Positions 32,301-42,414 of a DNA stretch of 64,000 nucleotides are shown here, one piece after another; position 1 is the stretch's first letter; each line of letters opens with the position of its first letter. This DNA comes from Metarhizium brunneum. Taxonomy: Eukaryota; Ascomycota; Sordariomycetes; Hypocreales; Clavicipitaceae. Below the pieces are notes generated by a model. It did not search any database and had not been told where the DNA came from. It worked only from the letters and a program-made list of their open reading frames with translations. The position numbers were made by a program, and so were the translations under genes. The DNA lies in contig NC_089422.1 in assembly GCF_013426205.1 (NCBI RefSeq), forward strand, positions 7,777,001 through 7,841,000, written 5' to 3'.

Positions 32301-35146
32301 CTTAGCCTGAAGTAGCAGATTAGGAGATCGGGCAATGTCCTTGGTGGTATATCGGCTCATGTCTTTGGCGAAGTCACTCAGGCCCTTGAGCTTGCGCAAG
32401 AACCACTTGTCAATCTTGGTCATCTCCCAGATCTTGTCAACGGAGTAGCCCTCATGCATAGCATTGGCGATAGCAAACAGGCGTTGATCAGAAGGTGTTT
32501 GAAGCTCATCGTCAATGCTCATGAGTGCCTTGGTTTCATTAAAGCCGAGATTATGGAAGTCAATGGATCGAATGGCCTTCTGAATGGCTTCTTCAAATGA
32601 CCGACCAATGCTCATGACCTCGCCTACACTTTTCATAGAAGAACCCAGCTGAGTAGAGACACGGGTGAACTTCTTAAGATCCCATCGCGGCATCTTAACG
32701 ACAACGTAATCAAGAGAAGGCTCAAAGCAGGCGCATGTGACCTTGGTGACGGAGTTCTTGATCTCTTTAAGGGGAATACCGAGACCTAGCTTAGCTGCAA
32801 TAAAAGCCAGAGGGTATCCAGTAGCCTTTGAAGCAAGAGCTGAGGATCGGGACAATCTAGCATTGACTTCGATAATACAGTACTCCTTGGAGAACGGGTT
32901 CAGGGCATACTGAATGTTACACTCACCAACAACGCCGAGGTGACGAATGACGTTAACGGCAGTGGTTCGCAGCATGTTATAATCCTCGTCAGACAGGGTC
33001 TGCGACGGGGCGACGACGATAGAGTCACCGGTGTGAATACCCAGAGGATCGAAATTCTCCATGTTGCAGACTGTGATACAGTTGTCCTGCGCATCTCGGA
33101 CAACTTCGTACTCAATTTCCTTCCAGCCCTTCATGCTGCGCTCAATAAGCACCTGGGGACTGGCGGCAAAAGCCTTATTGCAAAGGTCGAGAAGTTCAGC
33201 TTCGTTGTTCGCAAATCCACTGCCAAGACCACCCAGAGCGTAAGCGGCACGAACAATGACGGGGAAGCCAATATCCTTGACAACCCGCATGGCTTCGTCA
33301 ACGTTGCTAGCAGAGGCAGACTTGGCGCACTTCTCGCCGATGGAGTCCATGCTACGGGCAAAGAGCTCACGGTCCTCAGTAGTGATGATGGTGTCAATAG
33401 GGGTACCCAGAACTTTGACACCAAGACCCTCGAACTCGTCCTTGAGTTCGATACCGACCTGCAAAGCAGTCTGACCACCAAAAGTAACGTAGATGGCGTC
33501 AGGCCGTTCGTAGTGAATGACCTTTCGGACGAACTCGGCATTGACAGGCAAGAAGTAAACCTTGTCGGCAAGACCCTTGGAGGTCTGAATGGTGGCAATG
33601 TTGGGGTTGATCAATACAGTGTATATGCCCTCTTCCTTGAGGGCCTTGATGGCCTGACTGCCAGAGTAGTCAAACTCGCCAGCCTGGCCAATGCTGAGAC
33701 CACCGCTACCAAGAACAAGGACCTTCTTGACTGAGACGCGAGGGTGAAGCCGCTCATTCTCATCAATGGTCCCTCCTGGGAAGCTGACGGGCTGCTGAAG
33801 GAGCTTGGGGTCCTCGGTACAGTTGGCAATGGTGTTGATGAAGACGTCGAACAAAAATTCGGTGTCGCGAGGACCGGGCGTGCTCTCAGGATGGAACTGG
33901 ACGCTGAAGTATGGCTTGTCAACGTGCATAATACCCTCGTTGCTGCCGTCGTTGGCATTGACAAAGAGCTCTTTCCAGCCATCAGTCAGAGTACTAGCAT
34001 CAACGGCAAACCCGTGGTTCTGGGAGGTAATGTGACACTTTCCGGTCACCATGCTGGTGCAGGGGATGTTGTGACCACGATTACCAAACTTCATCTTGCT
34101 GGTCGAGGCTCCAGAGGCACGAGCAAGCAACTGGTGGCCTAAGCAGATACCGAAAACAGGCGTCCTATTCTTTTCCATGACGGCCTGGATGTTCTTGACG
34201 GTAACATCGAGGACCTCTGGGTCGCCAGGGCCGTTGGAGAGGAAGAGACCATCATACTGGTCGCCTGCCTCTTTGGCCAGGTCGTGGTCCCATGGGCAGA
34301 CCATGACCTCCACACCACGCTTGAGGAAGCACCTCAGCTGGTTGTATTTCATACCAACGTCGACACATAGAACACGGATAGCTCGGCCTGAGGGGTGCCT
34401 GCGGGCGGCCACGGAGGCAGGTGGCTGATAGAGCTTAGGAGCCTTGACAGACACTGCAAAAAGAATCATGTATGAGCATATGCACTCTTGTCCAAAATGG
34501 GAAGTTGTGGAATCGCAGGGACAAAGAACTCACCCTCAGCAACGAGGTTCTTCTCGTTGGGGTTCACCCATTCAATTTCGGCAAAATTCTCGAGCGGGGT
34601 GTCATGGGCGATGCCATTGGTGACACCATTGATCTGGGTGAGACGTGTTTGAAGTCGCATCCTGCCCAACATGCTGCCCTTTTCCCGAATCTTCTTGGTC
34701 AGGGCTCTGGTATCGACGCCATACATGGCCGGGACGCCCTGCTCCTTCAGCCAGGTGCCTAGGGAGGAGGTTGCCAGGAAGTGGGAGAAGTCCTCGCCAC
34801 AGTATGAATCGGTGACAAGACCGGCAACGTGAATCTGGGAGGACTCGAAGTGAGCCGGCAGGTCGCCGAGAAGCTCGTCCACTGTCTCGCGAGAAGGCAC
34901 GCCATAGTTTCCGACAAGAGGGAAAGTAATGACGAGAATCTGTCCGCGGTATGAAGGGTCGGTCAAAGACTCGGGATACCCCACCATGCCCGTCTGGAAG
35001 ACCAGCTCTCCAGCGATGCTCTTCTGGGCTCCGAAGCTGTAGCCAGCGTAGGCAGAGCCGTCCTCGAGCTCAAGGCAGACGAGGCCATCGTCATTGGCAC
35101 TTGAGAAGTGTGCCGAAGAGGGCGGCAGCGCTTTGATGCCCGCCAT
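29322..35146 (-). CDS. URA2: Carbamoyl-phosphate synthase / aspartate transcarbamylase (pyrimidine)
   Basis: 1889 aa from three exons: 35146-34534, 34453-29454, 29378-29322 (introns 80 and 75 bp). It catalyses the first two steps of UMP synthesis: glutamine-dependent carbamoyl phosphate formation, then transfer to aspartate. Glutaminase domain to about residue 400 has nucleophile Cys308 in GICLGHQ and the HPES pair near 392-394. The two synthetase halves (about 446-1400) contain duplicated ATP-grasp motifs, followed by the methylglyoxal-synthase-like allosteric region where UTP acts in homologues. ATCase (about 1588-1889) has [11 protein letters not shown] and HPLPR; the tiny last exon supplies the conserved end [12 protein letters not shown]. 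Between the halves lies only an ~82-residue Pro/Ser-rich linker; the inactive dihydroorotase-like domain of yeast Ura2 is absent. The start at 35146 (AAAATGGCG) is preferred, though the frame stays open 66 codons upstream. Divergent from mitochondrial Hsp70. Confidence 0.95.
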
Positions 35147-36980
35147 TTTGCACGCGCTCTGTGCAGTCGGGGAGGGTGTTGGTTGAAACGACGAGGGACC
35201 AAAAAAAAAAAGTTGGCGGGGCAGAGGCACCAGACGATAAGGCGTGTGAAGTGCTCTGTGTGCGAGGGGATCTGCTAGCGACGGCTGGGCAAGAAAACTC
35301 GTTCTCAGAGTTTCCTTGGACAGGTCAAAAGCTTTGGCTCGCAATCATCCGCCGCAGCATCAAGATTGGCTTCCTTTTTCTTTGGTAAGAATAGGGGATA
35401 TTTGCAGAGAGGCAATAAAGAAAAGGTGAAGAGAGGAGAGGATTTCAACCGCAAGCGGGACTCAAAACTTTTTTTTTCGGTCTATGCCTCTTACACCAAC
35501 CAAGCCAGTGAACTTGGTCCCTGGCTTGGGATGCAGGCTGTTAATGACGCGCTCCCATTGGCCAATTGCGCTTTGCCATTCGCCTGCCCCAGTGTAATGG
35601 TGGTGCTGGTGGAGCCAAAAATGTCAACCATCACACCGTACCTTCGCGACAAGTTAAAAGTACCTACGGGGTACGGAGTAGTAGTCTGGTAAATTATCTG
35701 GTCAACTGGTGAGGCAGCATCTAAAGTTAGTGCCAGGCGTGTCCCAAAATATGACATCAACAATAACGCTAATCAGCGATAATGGGGTAATTGCCCTTGT
35801 CTGTAGGGTCATGGTGAATGGCCACTGGAACAAGACCAAGACTACCAGCCGTACCCAACCAATCGTTGATGATGTCTTTCTCCTTCGGGTCTTTGCTCAA
35901 CTTGGTCTCGTTCAATGGCACTCCATGAGGCTATCGCGAGATGGCTTTAGCCCGCGACGCTGCCGCCCCGACTTGCCCAACGTACGCTTCTATAGGCACG
36001 TATCTGACACGAGAGGGACTCAAAACATCTCCGTGCTTGTTTCGTCCGTCTTGCAGATGATCTACCGGGCACCTTATGCAGGTAGACACTCTCCAGGCAG
36101 TATACACTGGTCACGAGCCGGCGATGACAATATACATTTATCACCCAGCTCACGTTCCAGGGCTCTTATATCGCTGTTCGCGCGATACGTCAGAACTTGA
36201 CGCCATGTCATTACCTAGCAAGTAGCCAAATACCTGCCTCTCGTCATAGCTCTCAACAAAGAGACGGCTGTCTTTTTGCTTCATCATCAGAGTTCTGCGA
36301 AGGTGGGGCTCACTGAGTCACATCGGCCTTGTTGCTTAGGTCCAGTTTCTTCATTCAAGAGAAAATCAAGCTTGAACGAGCCACGAGAGGGACACAAAAG
36401 CAAGGCGGCAGGATGCATGTGCATGTGGCATACATTGAACGCGGGATTCTAGCTGTGACTATTAGTGCGCATTCTCGAGTTGTCGAGTTATCAGCATCAC
36501 ATCTCCGGGTCGAGCCTCGGAAGGACCGCAAAAGCCGGCTACGGCCTGGCCATCAGGCTCAGTTACACCCCGGATTGCGAAGGCCCACCATGCTCATTAT
36601 TCCCAGCTCCAAGACCTCCGAAGTCCATAGGCTGCATTGCTGGAACCGCCGCAATGAACTCCGACGTCGCGTGCCGAGGAAAATGCGGAAGGTCTCTGTC
36701 GCGGACCAAAGTTAATCCGCATATAACCTGCACACACTGTGGAGACCTCCTCCTTCTTGCCTCCTTCCGTCGGCTTCTATTGACAGCCAATGGCCGGGAC
36801 TAGCCATTTTTTTCGGGGCCAAAAAAATTCGCTTTCCTCCCCTTCTCAATAAACTCATACAATCCACTCACAACACTCTTCTTTCCCTTCTTCCCCTTCA
36901 TCACCTCTCCATCTGTGGAGCGCGCCGTCATCTTTGCCTTCATTCATTGTAATATTATACCCTCCATCATCACATCCAAG
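35147..36980. other. Shared upstream region of CPSase-ATCase and Hsp70 genes
   Basis: 1.8 kb between two divergent starts. One TACGGAGTA lies at 35672. Open frames (35709-36200 plus, 36329-36715 plus) have no protein features. It includes both promoters and 5' leaders. Confidence 0.5.
36830..36980 (+). promoter_or_regulatory. Pyrimidine-rich leader before Hsp70 start
   Basis: C/T-dominated sequence (for example CTTTCCTCCCCTTCTC at about 36831-36846 and CTTCTTTCCCTTCTTCCCC near 36880-36897) runs into the start codon context CATCCAAGATG. Such CT blocks mark transcription-start regions of highly expressed fungal genes. No clean heat-shock element (alternating GAA/TTC units) was found here. Confidence 0.4.
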
Positions 36981-39109
36981 ATGTTGGCTTCGCGTCTCTC
37001 TCGAGCTGTGAGTAGCTTTCTAATTAGCAAAACAAGCTTCCCCTACCTTTCGCCATGTTTCTGATTAACGATTCTAACTTTGACATTTCCTCATAGCTTC
37101 CCCGAGCTACCCCTATCACTGCTCGCTCGGCTGCCTTTGCCAGGCCGCTGGCCCCCAGATTTGCTCGCTATGAGTCTACTTCTGCTGCCGAGGGCGAGAA
37201 AGTCCAGGGATCCGTCATCGGTATTGATTTGGGTACCACCAACTCGGCCGTTGCCATCATGGAAGGCAAGGTTCCTCGCATCATCGAGAACTCGGAAGGC
37301 GCTCGCACCACTCCTTCAGTAGTTGCTTTTGCCGAAGATGGTGAGCGACTTGTCGGTGTCGCCGCCAAGCGACAGGCCGTCGTCAACCCAGAGAACACTC
37401 TTTTCGCCACCAAGCGATTAATAGGACGCAAGTTCACCGACGCTGAGGTTCAGCGCGATATCAAGGAGGTTCCCTACAAGATCGTCCAGCATAGCAATGG
37501 TGACGCTTGGGTTTCTGCCCGTGACCAGAAGTACTCTCCTTCTCAGATTGGTGGTTTTGTCCTGAACAAGATGAAGGAGACGGCCGAGGCCTACCTCTCT
37601 AAGCCTGTCAAGAACGCTGTTGTCACTGTTCCTGCCTACTTCAATGATGCTCAGCGACAGAGCACCAAGGATGCTGGTCAGATTGCTGGTCTTAATGTTC
37701 TCCGTGTTGTTAATGAGCCCACTGCTGCTGCTCTTGCCTATGGTCTGGAGAAGGAGGCCGACAGGGTCGTTGCTGTCTACGATCTTGGAGGTGGTACCTT
37801 CGATATCTCCATCTTGGAGATCCAGAACGGTGTCTTTGAAGTCAAGTCCACCAATGGAGACACACACCTCGGTGGTGAGGATTTCGATATCCACCTGGTC
37901 CGACACATGGTCGCAGACTTCAAGAAGACCTCTGGCATTGACCTGTCCAGTGACCGCATGGCTATCCAGCGTATCCGCGAGGCTGCTGAGAAAGCCAAGA
38001 TCGAGCTCTCCTCTTCCCTCCAGACCGACATCAACCTACCTTTTATCACCGCCGACTCATCCGGCCCCAAGCACATCAACATGAAGCTTACCCGTGCTCA
38101 GCTTGAGAAGATGGTGGATCCCCTCATCACCCGCACCATTGAGCCTGTCCGCAAGGCTCTGAAGGATTCTGGCCTCCAGGCCAAGGAAATTCAGGAGGTC
38201 ATCCTGGTCGGAGGTATGACCCGTATGCCCAAGGTTGCCGAGTCCGTCAAGAGCATTTTCGGCCGTGATCCCGCCAAGTCTGTCAACCCCGATGAGGCTG
38301 TGGCCATTGGTGCTGCTATCCAGGGTGCCGTTCTCTCTGGCGAAGTCAAGGACCTCTTGCTGCTTGATGTTACTCCTTTGTCCCTTGGTATCGAGACATT
38401 GGGCGGTGTCTTCACTCGCTTGATCAACCGCAACACGACCATCCCCACCAAGAAGTCCCAGGTTTTCTCTACTGCCGCTGATTTCCAAACTGCCGTTGAG
38501 ATCAAGGTCTACCAGGGCGAGCGAGAGCTTGTCCGTGACAACAAGCTGCTGGGTAACTTCCAGCTTGTCGGAATCCCTCCTGCTCACCGTGGCGTCCCTC
38601 AGGTTGAGGTCACGTTCGACATCGACGCTGACTCCATTGTCCACGTCCACGCCAAGGACAAGTCCACCAATAAGGACCAGTCTATCACTATCGCATCTGG
38701 CTCCGGTCTCTCCGATAGCGAGATCCAGCAGATGGTTGAGGATTCTGAGAAGTATGCCGAGGCTGACAAGGGCCGCAAGGCTGCTATTGAGGCTGCCAAC
38801 CGTGCCGACAGCGTTCTTAACGACACTGAGCGTGCCCTGAACGAATACGCTGACAAGCTCGACAAGACGGAGGCCGACGGCATTAAGGAGAAGATTGCTG
38901 CTCTCCGTGAGTTTGTTGCCAAGAGCCAGTCAGGTGAGGGCTCTGCCACCGCTGAGGAGATCAAGGAGAAGACCGACGAGCTTCAGATGGCCAGCTTGAA
39001 TCTTTTCGACAAGATGCACAAGGCCCGTAACGAGGCCAGCTCTGGCGAGCAGGCTTCTGGCGAGCAGCAGCAAGGCGAGGGTGAGAAGAAGGACGAGAAC
39101 AAGCCGTAA
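36981..39109 (+). CDS. SSC1: Mitochondrial Hsp70 chaperone
   Basis: 679 aa from two exons: 36981-37007 and 37097-39109 (89-bp intron after just nine codons). The first ~45 residues are Arg/Ala/Ser-rich without acids ([19 protein letters not shown]), a matrix presequence. The nucleotide-binding domain begins at [13 protein letters not shown] (about 49-62) and includes [14 protein letters not shown] and [10 protein letters not shown]. The substrate-binding domain follows with [14 protein letters not shown], and a C-terminal lid ends in a Gly/Gln/Glu/Lys-rich tail ([16 protein letters not shown]). The tail is matrix-type; there is no EEVD or HDEL. It is the import motor and folding chaperone of the matrix, working with J-proteins and the GrpE-type exchange factor. 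Long antisense frames inside it are by-products of its codon bias. Confidence 0.97.
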
Positions 39110-39561
39110 ACGGCCAGTCTCTTGCCTTGTTGTTTTCTCGAATTTCTAAACCAAAACGAAAAGGGATTTGTTCGAATATTCGTGTAGCGTGGGGCGTGGC
39201 ATAGATGTCTTTTTCTCTTCCTGTATTTCATTGTACTCATATCCCCCGCCTCAGCTACTATACTTTTACACAAACTGATTTGCCCATGTCATTAATACCA
39301 TGGTTGGCGGAAATTTAGGCGTTAGAGCATCAAAACCCGTCAGAGAGATCTCTGGTTGATTATGAGACGAAGGCATGGATCCAAGGGGGCTTGCGTTTGG
39401 ATTGGCTCATGTACAATTTACTGTTTAACTAGATGATGATAATAACACATCCCTCCTCTGAATCCCTTGCTCATTCCTATCCGTCTGATTTAAATTATTT
39501 ATGTGTGCGTAACTCGTAATGTGAATAATAGCTGGTAGCGCAAGCAGTCCTGCATCGCTGT
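39110..39561. other. Intergenic, convergent 3' ends
   Basis: About 450 bp holding the 3' UTRs of the Hsp70 gene and of the small membrane protein gene. AT-rich at 39420-39530. No gene seen. Confidence 0.55.
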
Positions 39562-40062
39562 CTATGCTGTCCAACTCCACGGTGTATTCAAGTTGTTGGT
39601 CCCATTCAGGGGCGAATAGTCTTCCCAGTCCTCTTCAGCCTTGACCGCAACTGAATCCATTTCCACCGACTCGATTTGTTCTTTGTGTTCTTGGCGAACT
39701 AGCTGCGGTGCACTGATTCTACTCTCAACTGTATTGTTCGCGAATACCAGGTTGGGTATACTATATAAATTGCATCGAGGGGGAGTAAGTGTGTTGAAGC
39801 CAACAGAGGCCCAGCTGGCAGTCATTTTGCGATGTGGCCTAGAAGAAGATGGTTCATGCGCCTGCGCCTGCGCCTGCGGGTGCTGGCAGCCAAGGCTGCG
39901 AGTGATGGCATATTCATGGTTTTTAGAAAGTGTAAAGTGTGTTATGCGGATGAAGATGACGATGAACAGACAAAGCAGGACGAGGAGGGTGGTTCGCGGT
40001 ATTGGAATTGCGGCGACGGCGTGAGCGACGGCGTCTGGCAATTGCTGAGGCGTAGTAGTCAT
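39562..40062 (-). CDS. Small single-pass membrane protein, hypothetical
   Basis: 166-aa frame. A hydrophobic helix at about residues 23-41 (TLLVLLCLFIVIFIRI) follows a short N-terminus with no cleavage site, so it is probably a signal anchor. A polar middle contains QAQAQAH, encoded by a GC-rich hexamer repeat near 39850-39880. The C-terminus is acidic (EEDWEDYSPLNG) and ends WSWTA. No family is recognised. The middle could hide a short intron, so the exact protein is uncertain. Converges on the Hsp70 gene. Confidence 0.55.
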   Translation of the reverse strand: MTTTPQQLPDAVAHAVAAIPIPRTTLLVLLCLFIVIFIRITHFTLSKNHEYAITRSLGCQHPQAQAQAHEPSSSRPHRKMTASWASVGFNTLTPPRCNLYSIPNLVFANNTVESRISAPQLVRQEHKEQIESVEMDSVAVKAEEDWEDYSPLNGTNNLNTPWSWTA

Positions 40063-40422
40063 GTTTTTGCATCTGGAGGGCTGGGAGGACGAGGATCTGG
40101 GGAAGGACGGGGAACGGTCGGGACGATGGTGGCTACTTTACGCAGTGTGTGGTGTTGGACAGGTGACGGGAGGAGGGGGAGTGTGAAAATGACATGTTCT
40201 GTCTTGTACTTTTCATTCCGGGTGAGTATGTGGAACGGAGATTTTGGATATGGTTTGTCGACGTGGGGATGGGCGTGAGACACGAAGGTGAATGACATCG
40301 GACATTTTTACAGACTTGACTAGGTCAGGCGCCTTTTTATTACTTTTGATATCCCTACCAGAAATAGGGTAGAGATGGTTTTTCTCTATTTGTAAATGCT
40401 AAATCTGTTAAAAAAATTCCCC
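40063..40422. other. Intergenic upstream of small membrane protein
   Basis: 360 bp between the membrane-protein start and the SRP68 stop, which are on the same strand. It probably holds the membrane protein's promoter and SRP68's 3' UTR. No other features seen. Confidence 0.5.
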
Positions 40423-42414
40423 CTACCGTCCAAAGCCGAACCATCCCTTCTTCTTAGGCTGTTCCTTCGTTCCAACACTGCTTGGCCCGAGCGCAGCCGT
40501 TGGCGCGGGTGTCTTACCCGGGTAGTCGATGTAATTCCAAGCGACGTCGAGGAAGATTGGCTTCATGGGGATAAGTTCCATCTTGGGCGGGAACTCCACT
40601 ATGTTGCGAAGGTTGACGCGCCGGGGGTAGGTGTGCAGCTTGGAGATGAGCGGGGAGTCAAAGTCGCCCTTGGCAGCTACACTCTCGGCGTCGCGGAGAT
40701 TGTGCATGTGGACGATGGCACGGTAGCGTTGGAGCTCGCCGTTGAGGAGACTGCTGAGGTAGGAGACGGCCTCAGCAGTGACGTCGATGCTCACCGGGGT
40801 GGTTTGCTGTTGATTGACATCGTCGTTGCCTTGGGATAGGTTGGAGGAAGCTTCTTGAATGAGGGAGTGGGCGTGATTGATGAGGGCGAGGGCGTTGGTG
40901 GCGTTGTTGGTGATGGCGTGGGATCGCGCAATGGAGAAACATCTTTAACATCACCATGAGTCAGTGGGTTGATCGGGGCGCGGTGTTTTGGAAGGGGTGA
41001 CTTGGACTTACTTGAGCGACCCAAAGTACTTTTCGTAGCCGTTGAGCTTGGTCGCGAGCGCCTCGTCGGCGGCCACACCGGGAAGCTCCTTGATTGACTG
41101 GACGTTTTGTAGTGTACCATCATACAGGGCAACCTTCTCCTTCAGCTTGGCCAGCTTCTTGCTGGGTGGCAGTTCTCGCTGTTTCTTTTGTTCACCGGCT
41201 TCGGTGTCCTTTGGGGCCTTTATTTTTCTTCTTCTGGAGGCATTGTAGTCCTCGGGACCGCCGTCCTGGAGGCCAGTCAGGACTCTGTTGCGGCCGATTC
41301 TCCAACTAATCATTTCGTAGTTGACGGCAGTGCGAGTGATTTGCAGTCGCTGCATACGGGGGTCGCTCTGGGGTACGCCCTCTGCCTTGAGCTCGTCGAT
41401 AGCCTGCTTCGTAGCGTCGACGGCGTCCTGTGTTGTCATGAGGATTTCGTCGTACTGGGCCGCGATTTCATAGGGCTGCTTGTCTTGCGATTGCGCGAAG
41501 TTGCGGGTCAGGTTCATTTTCGCAGTTTCAACAGAGGCCCATGCCAATGATATCTGAGCATCTTCAATTTGAACTTGTCGTGAGCGCCAGGTAATGGTCC
41601 TAGGTGCATTCTCAGCAGCATTTCCCAGCTTGGTGGCATCGTCGCCTTCTGCGAGGATGCTTGGGTCTAGGCGATTGATTTCCTTGACGAGAGCATCGTC
41701 TGATCGGGGGAATGACTTTTTGGCAATGGTTGGAATAGGCACGGTCCGTGGCGTCTTCAGTCGGTAGGCGGCATATCGGATAGAAGGGTCAATGGTCTCG
41801 GACAAGAGGTCCTTGAAGAGATCGCTTTTGCCAGCGCTTGCCAGCGCACTGTAGATGACACGGGAAACAGCATAACTCTGAAGGCAAGGCTCCCAGTCGT
41901 GCCTCTCAAATAGCATAGCGCCACGTATCAGGGCAGCATACGATTTCGCCTCCAGGACATCGTTGGTTGAGGAGCCAGAAGCCGGATCTGAAAGGAGCTC
42001 AACCAGGCGCTGCGCGGCACGGGAAGCCTTATTGAGTCGGGACACAATGTGTGATTTGGTTCTTCCAGTGATGTCCTTTTGCGTGGCAGAGTTTGAAGCT
42101 TTGAAGCTCATTGCCTGTGCCCAGGCCCGCTCGCTCGTCAGAAGAAGCAGATGGACATATCTGGTTTCTCTGGTTAGCCCGTCGTATCTGGATGTGACGT
42201 ACGCGTCAAGACCCTATACTCACTCGTTGTTGGAAGAAACTTGCTCAGCCGCGATTTCTTCCTTCTTCTGAAACTTGCCACGATTCTTGGTGACAATACC
42301 CAGCTTCTTGCGAGAGCTCAGGAGGCGTTTGGCCAGTTGGCCATGATAGGTGGAGTAGTCGCCGTAGAGCAAGGCTTGGTCTCGGCCCTGCACCACGTAA
42401 CTGGTGATATCCAT
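40423..42414 (-). CDS. SRP68: Signal recognition particle subunit SRP68
   Basis: 619 aa from three minus-strand exons: 42414-42224, 42160-41012, 40942-40423 (introns 63 and 69 bp). The N-terminal SRP68 signature is clear: DITSYVVQGRDQALLYGDYSTYHGQLAKRLL cut by description here to its key parts YGDYSTYH and RLLSSRKKLG, then NRGKF, and across the splice NNEYVHLLLLTSERAWAQAM. This region binds SRP RNA in homologues. The middle is helical and TPR-like. The C-terminal exon carries the SRP72-binding half and ends KKKGWFGFGR, a common fungal SRP68 terminus. As part of the cytosolic particle it helps target secretory ribosomes to the ER. The start is the ATG of MDIT; the frame is open ten codons further up but only to a GTG. 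Confidence 0.95.

Noticed and set aside
31170..33734. Long plus-strand frames (296 and 264 codons) opposite the CPSase-ATCase gene
   Set aside because: They mirror the codon periodicity of a well-supported gene, have no protein-family content, and a conserved 5-kb exon occupies the other strand.
36100..36980. Heat-shock elements upstream of the Hsp70 gene
   Set aside because: I looked for alternating GAA/TTC blocks of three or more units and found only isolated trinucleotides, not a convincing array.
37418..38964. Minus-strand frames inside the Hsp70 gene
   Set aside because: Antisense shadows of a highly biased, conserved coding sequence; repetitive composition reflects Hsp70 codons. Antisense frames opposite Hsp70 are a known annotation artefact.
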